The notes: a model not told the origin generated them from the sequence alone. 53,906 bases of DNA from Alphaproteobacteria bacterium (GCA_020446675.1 JAGREE010000047.1:1-53906); one strand, 5' to 3'; positions 36,309 through 45,215 are shown, counted from the stretch's first letter. Numbers and translations are program-made.

Positions 36309-37442
36309 ATGAAAAAAACAATTCCCCATATAATCCATGTTTTTCCTTCTTTCGGACGGGGGGGCGTGCCAATAAAAATAAGCCATTCAATTAATTATTT
36401 CGGCACTAAAGCACGACACACAATAATTTCCACCAACAAGGATTATAGCAGCGAAGATATCATCCAGAATGGTTTGAACGTGGTTATTGACATGTCCCAT
36501 CATGATATTCGCGGCAATCTTTTTCATAGGATTAAAAAACACAGAAAATACCTCAAAAACTGTCATGGTGACTTACTAATCACTTACAATTGGGGTGCCG
36601 TTGAATGGGCGCTGGCCAATAGTTTTGGCCCAATCATGCGCCATATTCATGTGGAAAGCGGTTTTGGACCGGAGGAAGCAACGAATACCATTCCGCGTAG
36701 GAATTTATTCCGGAGGCTTGCTCTTCGCAATATTGAATTTTTGTCCGTTCCATCGATGAAGCTGGTTGAAATTGCCCGAACAAAATGGAAAATCCCTGAA
36801 AAAAAGATCAAATATATTCCTAACGGGGTCGACCTTGAGAAATTCCGTGCTGCCGGTGAACATTATTCCATTCCCGGTTTTCAGAAAAATGCTGATGAAG
36901 TAATCATCGGCACCATTGCCCCGCTTCGGGCAGAAAAAAATATTTCCAGATTAATCAATTGTTTCCAGAAAGTTATTTCGGAAGATTCGTCCTTAAAAAC
37001 CCGACTGCTGATTATGGGCGAAGGGGTTGAACGACCAAAACTTGATAAACTGGTAAAAAATCACGGCATTGAAGACAAGGTTGTTTTTACCGGGCATATT
37101 TCTGAACCTGCCAATGCTATTGGAGCGCTTGATATTTTTGCCATTTCCTCTGACACTGAACAAATGCCTAATTCTGTTAATGAAGCTATGGCAGCAGGGC
37201 TTCCTGTTGTCGGGCTTGATGTGGGCGATGTTAAATATATGGTTTCAGATAAAAACAAGGATTATATTGTCGCAGCGGCAAATGATCTGGCCTTTAGCGA
37301 AGCCATAAAAAAACTGATCAAAGACCGAAAGGCACAAAAAACCATAGGTAATGCTAATCTGGCTCACGTGAAAAAACATTATAACCGATTAGATATGTAT
37401 AAAAAATATGCCGAACTCTGGGGCATTCACCAGGAAAACTAA
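36309..37442 (+). CDS. GT4-family glycosyltransferase
   Basis: A 377-residue GT-B fold retaining glycosyltransferase. The N-terminal acceptor half opens with HIIHVFPSFGRGGVPIKI, and the C-terminal donor half carries IPNGVDLEKF, IGTIAPLRAEKNISRLI, MGEGVERPKL, VVFTGHIS and the E-x7-E nucleotide-sugar motif in DTEQMPNSVNEAMAAGLPVV. Donor and acceptor cannot be predicted; likely products are a capsule, exopolysaccharide or LPS sugar. The gene stands alone, opposite to its neighbours, between 6S RNA and zapA, which are adjacent in most proteobacteria. Its stop abuts the convergent zapA stop. It has no Shine-Dalgarno (GATTATCGTAAAAA before the ATG), and its codon use looks like the neighbours'. Confidence 0.85.
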   Translation: MKKTIPHIIHVFPSFGRGGVPIKISHSINYFGTKARHTIISTNKDYSSEDIIQNGLNVVIDMSHHDIRGNLFHRIKKHRKYLKNCHGDLLITYNWGAVEWALANSFGPIMRHIHVESGFGPEEATNTIPRRNLFRRLALRNIEFLSVPSMKLVEIARTKWKIPEKKIKYIPNGVDLEKFRAAGEHYSIPGFQKNADEVIIGTIAPLRAEKNISRLINCFQKVISEDSSLKTRLLIMGEGVERPKLDKLVKNHGIEDKVVFTGHISEPANAIGALDIFAISSDTEQMPNSVNEAMAAGLPVVGLDVGDVKYMVSDKNKDYIVAAANDLAFSEAIKKLIKDRKAQKTIGNANLAHVKKHYNRLDMYKKYAELWGIHQEN

Positions 37443-37757
37443 TTAAGCCTCAAGACTTCGGGCAAGTTCTTCAATCCTGAGGACGGCTTTGCCCAGTGCA
37501 ACATCCATACGTTTTACTTCTGCCTCTGCTTCGGCGTTGCTTGGAAGCTCCCCATCATTAATTTCCTGCATTTCATCAGCAATGATAATGGCTGTCATCA
37601 AGAGTAATCGCAAATCACCAACAGGCCCCATCCTTTCAACAAGGCCTGCTGCTCGCTTATCAATATATTCTGCAAGCATTTTAAGCCGTTCTTCCCCACC
37701 GTCTTGACAGGCAAGATGATGTTCCTGATTATTAAATCTGACCGTAACCTGTCCCAT
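37443..37757 (-). CDS. zapA: ZapA cell-division protein
   Basis: ZapA binds FtsZ and bundles protofilaments at the division ring. The 104-residue protein has the N-terminal VRFNNQEHHLACQDGGEERL beta motif and a long C-terminal coiled coil (about 55-104, with LLLMTAIIIADEMQEIN). The Shine-Dalgarno AAGGA supports the ATG. It is co-directional with the DUF4164 gene upstream (13-base gap). Confidence 0.9.
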   Translation of the reverse strand: MGQVTVRFNNQEHHLACQDGGEERLKMLAEYIDKRAAGLVERMGPVGDLRLLLMTAIIIADEMQEINDGELPSNAEAEAEVKRMDVALGKAVLRIEELARSLEA

Positions 37758-37770
37758 AATATTGTCCTTA

Positions 37771-38088
37771 TTACTGTGTATTCTGCTCTGCTATCAGACT
37801 GTCCAGCTGTCTGATCATGATACCGATTTCCTGCTGCGCCGAATCGCCCGCCTTTTCAAGTCTTTCAAGACGCTCCTCAAGCTTCTCAACGTTATCTCTC
37901 GCCACTTCAAGTTCTCTTGACAATGCCCGGTTTTCCTTTTCCAGTTGATTTATGAAATCGGCCTGTTCACTTGATCCTGACTTGAATCTTGCCTGTTTAG
38001 ATAAAATGGCCCGCTCAAGCCTTGCTAGCACTTCTTCAAGTGCCATTACGGTTTTATCTGCGGATAGCCTTTTTTCTTTCTCAACCAT
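37771..38088 (-). CDS. DUF4164 coiled-coil protein (ZapB-like position)
   Basis: A 105-residue protein that is almost entirely coiled coil (VMALEEVLARLERAILSKQA, then LEKENRALSRELEVARDNVE). It matches DUF4164, a family found next to zapA in alphaproteobacteria. By position and shape a role as a ZapA partner, like ZapB, is likely but unproven. The frame extends to an ATG at 38103, but the ATG at 38088 has AGGAG 5 bases upstream and is preferred. It is divergent from tkt across a 270-base gap. Confidence 0.8.
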   Translation of the reverse strand: MVEKEKRLSADKTVMALEEVLARLERAILSKQARFKSGSSEQADFINQLEKENRALSRELEVARDNVEKLEERLERLEKAGDSAQQEIGIMIRQLDSLIAEQNTQ

Positions 38089-38301
38089 TTTTACTCCTGA
38101 CATAATTTTCCAAACATGAACCGTGAGACTAGCAATATTTTACCAAAAAAATCCACCAAAAAGCTGAAGAAATACAAAAACCGCAAAAAAAAGTAAAAAC
38201 TTGGCATAAAAACAGCAATTTTTCGCATTACTTTATTGACCCTGCGGCCCAGAAAGTCCATTGTGCGCTTGGTAATTATCAGGTGGGATTGTTATGTTAT
38301 T

Positions 38302-38321
38302 ACCCTGAAAAAAATCAGGGT
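38302..38321 (+). other. Hairpin in the tkt upstream region
   Basis: ACCCTGA and TCAGGGT form a perfect 7-bp stem with a six-A loop, followed by TTGTTT. It lies 38 bases before the tkt ATG in the 270-base gap from the DUF4164 gene. It looks like a weak terminator or attenuator. A possible -35/-10 pair TTGGTA-17-TTATGT (38270-38298) ends just before it. The rest of the gap is A-rich and shows nothing I recognise. Confidence 0.4.
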
Positions 38322-38359
38322 TTGTTTAAATTAAAATTATAAGGTTATGTTCTATTAAA

Positions 38360-40333
38360 ATGACAGCGTCAACAAAGGAAATGGCAAACGCAATACGTGC
38401 TCTCAGCATGGATGCGGTTCAGGCAGCAAAATCCGGTCATCCGGGGATGCCGATGGGAATGGCCGACGCGGCCACAGTACTTTTCAGCAAACATTTGAAG
38501 TTTGATCCTGACTGGCCGGAATGGCCTGATCGGGACCGCTTTATTCTTTCTGCCGGTCATGGGTCCATGCTGCTTTATTCGCTTCTTTATCTTTCTGGCT
38601 ACAAAAGCCCGACCATTGACGATATTAAAAATTTCCGCCAACTTCATCACCCCTGTGCCGGTCATCCTGAATATGGCGAAATTCCCGGTATTGAAATGAC
38701 AACTGGTCCGCTAGGCCAGGGTATTGCAACGTCAGTTGGTTTTGCTATTGCTGAAAAATTAAGCGCCAGCCGGATGGGAAGCGTCATTAATCATCATACC
38801 TATGTTATTGCTGGTGATGGTTGTCTCATGGAAGGGGTATCCCATGAAGCCATTTCACTTGCTGGCCATTTGAAGCTTGGTAAACTTATCGTTCTCTGGG
38901 ATGATAACAGCATTTGTATTGATGGCCCTACCGAAATGACGGTTTCCGATAATCAGCGAAAACGTTTTGAGGCATCCGGCTGGCACACGCTTGCTGTTGA
39001 CGGCCACGATCAGGATGCCGTTGATGCTGCCCTTGAGGCTGCTAAAAAGGATGATCGACCATCCTTAATCGCCTGCAAAACGATTATCGGCTTCGGTGCA
39101 CCGAATAAAGCCGGAACGTCGGCTACACATGGTGCGCCGCTTGGTGATGATGAAATTGCCGCCGCCCGTGAATTTCTTGGATGGTCATATCCACCATTTG
39201 TGGTGCCTGACCATATTCTTTCCGCCTGGAGGGAAGCGGGTGCAAGAAGCAAAAATATTGCCCTCGACTGGAAAGATAAATTTGAAGAACTGGACAGTAC
39301 TGTTAAAGCTGATTTTAATCGCCGCCTAAATAAAGATCTGCCGGATGATCTGGTCCCCGCAATCAATCTTTTCAAGAAAAATCTTGCCGAAAATCCTGTT
39401 GGCCCGGCAACCCGCATTGCATCGCAAATGGCGCTTGAAGTGATTAATCCGATCATGAAAGAAACAATTGGCGGCTCGGCTGACCTTACCGGGTCCAACA
39501 TGACATTAACCAAAGACCTTAGCCCGATTACGGAAAATGATTTTACCGGTCGTTATATGTATTATGGTGTGCGTGAGTTTGGCATGGCCGCCGCAATGAA
39601 TGGCTTAGCGCTTCACGGTGAATATGTGCCCTATGGTGGAACATTTCTGGTTTTCACCGATTACTGTCGTCCGGCAATTCGCCTCAGCGCCCTGATGAAG
39701 CAAAGAGTAATTTATGTAATGTCCCATGACAGTATCGGGCTTGGTGAAGACGGTCCAACCCATCAGCCGATAGAGCATCTGGCCTCGCTCCGGGCCATGC
39801 CGGACGTCAATGTCTTTCGTCCCTGTGACGCTATTGAAACGGCTGAATGCTGGCTTGCAGCGCTTGAAGATAAAGAAAAACCATCCATTCTTGTTCTTAC
39901 CCGTCAGGGGTTAAAACAGGCGCGTCTTGAACATACGGATGAGAATTTATCGGCAAAAGGCGGGTATATCATCAGTAAAGAAAGTGGAGATGCTGACGTT
40001 GTTATTATCGCCACTGGATCGGAAGTGGAAATCGCCATTGAGGCGCAGAAGGACCTTGAAGCAGGTGGTATTTCCACACGCGTGGTTTCGATGCCTTCGA
40101 CAGAAAAGTTTGACGCCCAGGAAAAAAGCTATCAAAACAGTGTAATGGGCAACGCAAAAGTTTATGCATCCATAGAAGCAGGCGCAACTTATGGATGGGA
40201 TAAATATGTAGGACGTGATGGTGTTAAAATTGGTATAGATCAGTTCGGCGCATCAGCCCCTGCAAAAGACTTATATAAATATTTTGGTGTGACAAAAGAC
40301 AATCTGGTCGCATCAATAAAAGAAAAATTATAA
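38360..40333 (+). CDS. tkt: Transketolase
   Basis: Thiamine-diphosphate enzyme that moves two-carbon units between sugar phosphates in the pentose-phosphate pathway. The 657-residue protein has the N-terminal AAKSGHPGMPMGMAD, the ThDP motif VIAGDGCLMEGVSHEA...VLWDDNSICID, the central pyrimidine domain (GVREFGMAAAMNGLALHGEY, SHDSIGLGEDGPTHQPIEHL) and the C-terminal domain. It starts the tkt-gap-pgk group, an arrangement frequent in alphaproteobacteria. AAGG lies 16 bases before the ATG, so ribosome binding looks weak. Confidence 0.97.
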   Translation: MTASTKEMANAIRALSMDAVQAAKSGHPGMPMGMADAATVLFSKHLKFDPDWPEWPDRDRFILSAGHGSMLLYSLLYLSGYKSPTIDDIKNFRQLHHPCAGHPEYGEIPGIEMTTGPLGQGIATSVGFAIAEKLSASRMGSVINHHTYVIAGDGCLMEGVSHEAISLAGHLKLGKLIVLWDDNSICIDGPTEMTVSDNQRKRFEASGWHTLAVDGHDQDAVDAALEAAKKDDRPSLIACKTIIGFGAPNKAGTSATHGAPLGDDEIAAAREFLGWSYPPFVVPDHILSAWREAGARSKNIALDWKDKFEELDSTVKADFNRRLNKDLPDDLVPAINLFKKNLAENPVGPATRIASQMALEVINPIMKETIGGSADLTGSNMTLTKDLSPITENDFTGRYMYYGVREFGMAAAMNGLALHGEYVPYGGTFLVFTDYCRPAIRLSALMKQRVIYVMSHDSIGLGEDGPTHQPIEHLASLRAMPDVNVFRPCDAIETAECWLAALEDKEKPSILVLTRQGLKQARLEHTDENLSAKGGYIISKESGDADVVIIATGSEVEIAIEAQKDLEAGGISTRVVSMPSTEKFDAQEKSYQNSVMGNAKVYASIEAGATYGWDKYVGRDGVKIGIDQFGASAPAKDLYKYFGVTKDNLVASIKEKL

Positions 40334-40355
40334 TTAATAAACTGGAGAAAATATT

Positions 40356-41363
40356 ATGGCAATTCGTGTCGCAATTAACGGTTTTGGTCGTATTGGCCGC
40401 TTGGCCCTTCGCGGTATTTATGAAAGTGGCCGCAAAGATATAAAAGTGGTCGGCATTAACGATCTTGGTGACGTGGAGATGAACGCCTATTTACTGAAAC
40501 GGGACAGCGTCCATGGATCATTTCCGTTTAATGTCAGTGTTGACGGAACCAATATCATCATTGGTGAGGATAAAATTGCGGTATCCGCTGAGCGCAATCC
40601 TGCTGACCTTCCTTGGGGTGAGCTTGATGTTGATGTCGTATATGAATGTACCGGTATTTTTACATCACAGGAAAAAGCGTCTGCCCATATAACTGCCGGT
40701 GCAAAAAAAGTACTGATTTCTGCCCCGGCCACTGGTGTTAGCAAAACAATCGTTTATGGGGTTAATCACGCCACTCTGGAAGCTGGTGACACCATTGTTT
40801 CGAACGCATCCTGTACAACAAACTGTCTTGCACCGGTTGCGCAGGTTTTAAATGAAGCGGTCGGCATGGAAAAAGGTATTATGACCACCGTACATGCTTA
40901 CACTGGAGATCAGAGAATTCTTGATACTCTTCACAAAGACCCAAGACGTGCCCGTGCCTGTGCACTCAGCATGATCCCAACGTCAACCGGCGCCGCACGT
41001 GCGGTTGGTCTTGTTCTTCCTGAACTTGCCGGGAAACTTGATGGTACATCTGTGCGTGTGCCGACACCGAATGTTTCTATGGTTGATCTGACATTCATTT
41101 CGAAACGTGATACGACAGCAGAAGAAATTAACGCTGCTATTAAAGAAGCCGCCAATGGACGTCTGAAAAATATTCTGGCCTATATTGATGAACCCGTTGT
41201 TTCAATTGATCTCAACCATGATGCCCACAGCTCAAGCTTTGACGCATCACAGACATCAGTGATGGGTGGCAATCTTGTCCGAATACTGACCTGGTATGAT
41301 AATGAATGGGGCTTTGCCAACCGCATGTCTGATACCGCAAAAGTACTTCACGAAGTCGGCTGA
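40356..41363 (+). CDS. gap: Glyceraldehyde-3-phosphate dehydrogenase
   Basis: Glycolytic/gluconeogenic dehydrogenase of 335 residues. The NAD-binding segment [18 protein letters not shown] opens the protein, the catalytic Cys is in [13 protein letters not shown], and the His region follows in [20 protein letters not shown] at the end of strand 2 suggests NAD preference. A good Shine-Dalgarno (GGAG, 9 bases) precedes the ATG, 22 bases after tkt. The stop overlaps the pgk start by one base. Confidence 0.97.
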   Translation: MAIRVAINGFGRIGRLALRGIYESGRKDIKVVGINDLGDVEMNAYLLKRDSVHGSFPFNVSVDGTNIIIGEDKIAVSAERNPADLPWGELDVDVVYECTGIFTSQEKASAHITAGAKKVLISAPATGVSKTIVYGVNHATLEAGDTIVSNASCTTNCLAPVAQVLNEAVGMEKGIMTTVHAYTGDQRILDTLHKDPRRARACALSMIPTSTGAARAVGLVLPELAGKLDGTSVRVPTPNVSMVDLTFISKRDTTAEEINAAIKEAANGRLKNILAYIDEPVVSIDLNHDAHSSSFDASQTSVMGGNLVRILTWYDNEWGFANRMSDTAKVLHEVG

Positions 41364-42592
41364 TGACACGTTTTAGAAATATAGAAAGCCTTGGCCCGCT
41401 TGAAGGAACGCGGGTCCTGCTTCGGGCCGATCTAAATGTACCCATGACGGTAAATGAAGATGGCGAGCGTATTGTCACTGACAACACACGTATTTTATCT
41501 GTGGCTCCGACAATAAAAGCCCTTTCCGAACAGGGCGCAAGGGTCATAATCCTATCTCATTTTGGCCGTCCACAAGGGGTAAGAAACCCTGAATTGTCGC
41601 TGGAGCCCCTGGGTCAGCCGCTGGCCAATATTTTGAAACTTCCGGTTTCCTATGTTGATGACTGCATTGGTGATGAAGTGGTGGCGATCACGGAAGCAAT
41701 GGAAGACGGCGCTGTGCTTCTTCTGGAAAATGTCCGCTTTTATAAAGAAGAAACAAAAAATGACCCGGACTTCGCAGAGCAGCTTGCCAGAAACGCCGAT
41801 TTTTTTGTTAATGATGCATTTTCCTGCTGTCATCGCGCCCATGCTTCAACTGTTGGTGTTGCCGAGATTTTGCAAAGTGCTGCCGGCCTTGCACTTGAAA
41901 AAGAACTTGATGCACTTGAAAAAGCATTGGGTTCTCCAAAGCATCCGGTTGCCGCATTGGTTGGCGGCGCCAAAGTTTCAACGAAACTGGATGTACTTAC
42001 GCATCTGGTCGAAAAAGTTGATCATCTCATTATCGGCGGCGGCATGGCAAATACATTCCTTGCGGCCCAGGGTATTGATGTCGGCTCTTCCCTCTGTGAA
42101 CATGAACTGTCCGGTACTGTTGTATCAATTCTAGAAAATGCGACTTTAAATGACTGTAAAATCCATCTGCCAACAGACGTGGTTGTCGCAAAGGAATTTG
42201 CCGCAAACTCAGCGAGCAGAACAATCAATATCAATGAAGTTCAAAGCGATGAAATGATCCTTGATGTTGGCCCGGACACTGTAAAATCCATTTCCGCCGA
42301 TCTGGAAGGGTGTAAGACACTGATCTGGAATGGTCCTATGGGGGCATTTGAAATTGAACCTTTTGATGCCGCAACCGTTGCTCTAGCCGTTAAGGCTGCT
42401 GAGCTTACTGAAAAAGGTCAGCTCATTTCAGTTGCCGGAGGCGGTGATACAGTCGCAGCCCTAAACCATGCCGGTGTGGCCGCGAAATTTTCACATGTTT
42501 CTACGGCGGGTGGTGCTTTTCTGGAATGGATGGAAGGTAAGAACCTTCCGGGTGTCAGTGTTCTGCTAGCGGATCGGCGGCTCAGTTTATAA
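41363..42592 (+). CDS. pgk: Phosphoglycerate kinase
   Basis: ATP-forming kinase of glycolysis. The 409-residue protein has RVLLRADLNVPM, ILSHFGRPQG, LLENVRFYKEE, ALVGGAKVSTKLDVL, LIWNGPMGAFE and the C-terminal SVAGGGDTVAAL phosphate loop. The ATG overlaps the gap stop (TGATG), so the two are translationally coupled. A weak hairpin terminator follows. Confidence 0.97.
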   Translation: MTRFRNIESLGPLEGTRVLLRADLNVPMTVNEDGERIVTDNTRILSVAPTIKALSEQGARVIILSHFGRPQGVRNPELSLEPLGQPLANILKLPVSYVDDCIGDEVVAITEAMEDGAVLLLENVRFYKEETKNDPDFAEQLARNADFFVNDAFSCCHRAHASTVGVAEILQSAAGLALEKELDALEKALGSPKHPVAALVGGAKVSTKLDVLTHLVEKVDHLIIGGGMANTFLAAQGIDVGSSLCEHELSGTVVSILENATLNDCKIHLPTDVVVAKEFAANSASRTININEVQSDEMILDVGPDTVKSISADLEGCKTLIWNGPMGAFEIEPFDAATVALAVKAAELTEKGQLISVAGGGDTVAALNHAGVAAKFSHVSTAGGAFLEWMEGKNLPGVSVLLADRRLSL

Positions 42593-42613
42593 ATTATTCA
42601 GTCTTCTCAATTG

Positions 42614-42651
42614 AAAGCAGGTTAAAATTATTGATCTGCTTTTATTTGTTT
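42614..42651 (+). terminator. Probable terminator after pgk
   Basis: AAAGCAG (42614-42620) pairs with CTGCTTT (42636-42642) across a 15-base loop, then a T-rich run TTATTTGTTT. It is weaker than the other terminators here but is correctly placed between pgk and the next promoter. Confidence 0.5.
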
Positions 42652-42661
42652 ATCGCGATTA

Positions 42662-42691
42662 TTGGATTAAATCGAAATTTTTTGCTATAGT
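42662..42691 (+). promoter_or_regulatory. Predicted promoter for the small lipoprotein gene
   Basis: TTGGAT (42662-42667) and TATAGT (42686-42691) with an 18-base spacer end 38 bases before the ATG at 42730. The -10 hexamer is the same as those of serC and pal. Confidence 0.5.
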
Positions 42692-42729
42692 AAGCGAACT
42701 AATCACAAAATAACAAAGGAGGAGGAATT

Positions 42730-42801
42730 ATGTATAAACTAATTTTGGCGATGACATTCGTCGTTCTTTCACTTTCCGCATGTGAAACTTTGGGAATATA
42801 G
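42730..42801 (+). CDS. 23-residue lipoprotein (entericidin-like size)
   Basis: The small frame encodes 23 residues, MYKLILAMTFVVLSLSAC followed by ETLGI. It has a Lys3, a hydrophobic stretch and a lipobox LSAC with Cys18. After lipidation and signal cleavage the mature product would be only six residues, Cys-Glu-Thr-Leu-Gly-Ile. A strong Shine-Dalgarno (AAGGAGGAGG) lies 5 bases upstream of the ATG. The gene has its own promoter and a strong terminator, so it is very likely expressed. Entericidin-like lipoproteins are short but usually about 40 residues, so the relationship is uncertain. With Glu at +2 rather than Asp, outer-membrane sorting would be expected. Confidence 0.7.
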   Translation: MYKLILAMTFVVLSLSACETLGI

Positions 42802-42823
42802 AGAATTAAGTTTTGAATAATGG

Positions 42824-42853
42824 AAAAAGCCGGACAATTATGTCCGGCTTTTT
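42824..42853. terminator. Strong bidirectional terminator between lipoprotein and M28 peptidase genes
   Basis: Perfect 13-bp stem AAAAAGCCGGACA/TGTCCGGCTTTTT with a four-base loop ATTA. It serves the plus-strand lipoprotein gene and the convergent minus-strand peptidase gene, whose stop lies 20 bases away. Confidence 0.92.
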
Positions 42854-42872
42854 CTGTCATATGACATATTGG

Positions 42873-45137
42873 TTATTTCATGACCTTCGTTGCTGTATCT
42901 AGCTGATCGCAATAAGCATTTAGAACCTCTGCCAGTTTAGCCATTTGTTCCTGGGTCTCATCCCATTTATACTCCTCGATACCTTCTCGAACACCGGGAA
43001 GTGTTTTAACGCCGTATCCAGTATAATATCCTGGGGCATATATATGATGACGATACCACGGACGACGAGGCAATCCTTCTGGCCGGGTCAGTCTGGCCTC
43101 AATCTGATACATCAGTTTATCAAGCTTATTAACATTGCCTTTGCTCAGTTTATAGCCACCATCTGACATCGCTTTATAAGCTTCATCAAAAGCTTTGGCA
43201 GAAACTTTAAGGCGCTCAACTGCGTTTTGCATCGGTGAAAGATTGATATAAGGAACTTCTTCCTTAAGCTCTGGAACAACATATCCTTCACGAATATTTG
43301 CTGCGGCTTTAAAGTGGCCCCCATTTACCAGCATATTATGCCGTTCCACGTCTTTTCGGGTTTTTTCCATAGCAGAAACCATTTCATCGGCATATTCGGA
43401 AACGGTTCTCGCCATATTCCCAAACTCAAATGGCAACACATCAGCATTGGCGAGACGCGTGACAACACGACCGGTGACCTCACCTAATGCACCTGTGTAA
43501 TTAAGACCAGGATCGCGGAATTTGGTATAATAATGGTAACTGTCATAATTGGTATGATATGATCCACCATCAAATTCACCACCAAACCCTATATTCATAG
43601 ACGCAATACCAAGATGCTGGAAAAAACCTGAATAGTCAGAACCTGACCCAAGTGCACTTAGGTAATAATGGCTTGACTTTTCAGCACGTGACCGGGTCAT
43701 CGAGTTCGAAGACATCAGATTTTTCGATTGCATCCTTTCAGCAGTTGTCATCCCTTGTATTGGGTCTTTTACTGCATGGGCAATCTGGTCAAAGAACGCT
43801 TCCAGAGTATGGGAGCCTCCGGCACCAAGAAATCCTGCACCATTGCCATCCGTATTGATATAGGCGACAACTTTCTCAGAAATTTCCTTTGCATGTTGTT
43901 CAACCCATTCAACAGATCCCATAAGCCCCTGCTCTTCGGACCCCCAAGTCGCAAAAACTATTGATCTTTTTGGCTTCCATCCTGTCTCTTTCGCGTATTC
44001 GGCAAGAATACGGGCCTCTTCCATTTCCACGACAAGTCCTGAAATCGGGTCAGCTGCACCATGCACCCACGCGTCATGATGATTACCACGCATAATCCAC
44101 TGATCCGGAAATTCCGAGCCCTTCATAGTGGCAATAATGTCGTATGTCGGAACAACGTCCCAGTTAAACTCAAGTTTTAGATGGAGTTTCGCAGGACCAG
44201 GTCCCATATGATAGGTCACTGGTAAAGCACCCCGCCACCTTGGCGGTGCAACCGGGCCTTTCAGTGCCTTCAGGATCGGAAGGGCATCACTATATGAAAT
44301 AGGCAATGTAGGAATGCCGACAAATATTTCCACATCTTTTAAATCAATTCTTTTTGCTTTCTCAGTCGCTCCCACATTCGGAGTGAGAGGATCACCAGGG
44401 CGGGTTGGCAAATCCATGATTGATCCGCGCTGTGCACCGGTAGGATGTTTCCACGCACCTTCCGGATAAGTATCCCCCTGACCATAACCGTCATCCTCCG
44501 GATCAGAATAAATAAGGGCACCGATGGCACCATATTCTTCGGCCATTTTTGGTTTGATACCTCTCCAGGAACCGCCATATTTGGCAAGAATTATTTTTCC
44601 TTTTACATCAACACCACGTCTCGCCAGATCTTCATAGTCCTCTCTCAGGCCCTGATTAACAAAAACCACTTCTGCCGTCACATCACCATCCGGTGAAAAG
44701 GCATGATAAACCGGCAAGCGGTCGTCTTCATTTGAAGTCGGATCTTCCGGAACGGCAACTTCCTTTAGGGATGCTGTCCATTTTTCAGGTTCCACCAGCT
44801 CAACAACACGCACTTTTGGTGTGGGCATAAGAACATTATAGGTTTCAATTTTAGTATCATATCCCCATTCTTTATATTTGGCGGCCACAAATTCGGCGAC
44901 TTCCTTATCAAAGGGTTGGCCTGTTGCATGTGGTCTGGATGTCATAAACTTCATCCAGTCGTCCATATTCTGTTTATTGATACTTTTATCTAGCTCTGCC
45001 TCAAGTGCATATTGCTTATCGCTATTTTCTTTCGTGAAACCACGAATAGTTTCTTCAGCACTTGCGCTGGTCGCTGTAATTGCCAGTAATGCCGTTGCTT
45101 TAATCAGGTTAGCCAAATTCATTTTTTTAAGGCCCAC
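42873..45137 (-). CDS. Exported M28 metallopeptidase, glutamate-carboxypeptidase-II/PSMA-like
   Basis: A roughly 754-residue exported protein with a signal peptide (LANLIKATALLAITATSASA). A protease-associated domain (ARRGVDVKGKIILAKYGG) is inserted before the M28 catalytic domain. Zinc ligands are visible as GNHHDAWVHGAADP (His, Asp), FATWGSEEQGL (Glu-Glu), YINTDGNG (Asp) and YHTNYDSYHYY (His). A C-terminal transferrin-receptor-like dimerisation domain follows, as in human GCPII. Such enzymes release C-terminal glutamate or other residues from peptides. The start is unclear: GTG at 45137 has GGGAG 7 bases upstream and is preferred; ATG at 45122 lacks one; the frame is open to 45200. The gene stands alone between two terminators. 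Confidence 0.88.
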   Translation of the reverse strand: MGLKKMNLANLIKATALLAITATSASAEETIRGFTKENSDKQYALEAELDKSINKQNMDDWMKFMTSRPHATGQPFDKEVAEFVAAKYKEWGYDTKIETYNVLMPTPKVRVVELVEPEKWTASLKEVAVPEDPTSNEDDRLPVYHAFSPDGDVTAEVVFVNQGLREDYEDLARRGVDVKGKIILAKYGGSWRGIKPKMAEEYGAIGALIYSDPEDDGYGQGDTYPEGAWKHPTGAQRGSIMDLPTRPGDPLTPNVGATEKAKRIDLKDVEIFVGIPTLPISYSDALPILKALKGPVAPPRWRGALPVTYHMGPGPAKLHLKLEFNWDVVPTYDIIATMKGSEFPDQWIMRGNHHDAWVHGAADPISGLVVEMEEARILAEYAKETGWKPKRSIVFATWGSEEQGLMGSVEWVEQHAKEISEKVVAYINTDGNGAGFLGAGGSHTLEAFFDQIAHAVKDPIQGMTTAERMQSKNLMSSNSMTRSRAEKSSHYYLSALGSGSDYSGFFQHLGIASMNIGFGGEFDGGSYHTNYDSYHYYTKFRDPGLNYTGALGEVTGRVVTRLANADVLPFEFGNMARTVSEYADEMVSAMEKTRKDVERHNMLVNGGHFKAAANIREGYVVPELKEEVPYINLSPMQNAVERLKVSAKAFDEAYKAMSDGGYKLSKGNVNKLDKLMYQIEARLTRPEGLPRRPWYRHHIYAPGYYTGYGVKTLPGVREGIEEYKWDETQEQMAKLAEVLNAYCDQLDTATKVMK

Positions 45138-45215
45138 TTCATTTCTCCCATCAGAATTTATTTTTAAAAAAATCCTATGGCAATTGTCTTTTAAATGCAA
45201 GCAAAGCGCTCAAAT

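Noticed and set aside
45122..45145. Seven-residue leader peptide (ATG AAG TGG ...) before the M28 peptidase gene
   Set aside because: It overlaps the probable GTG start and its Shine-Dalgarno, and has no feature of an attenuation peptide.
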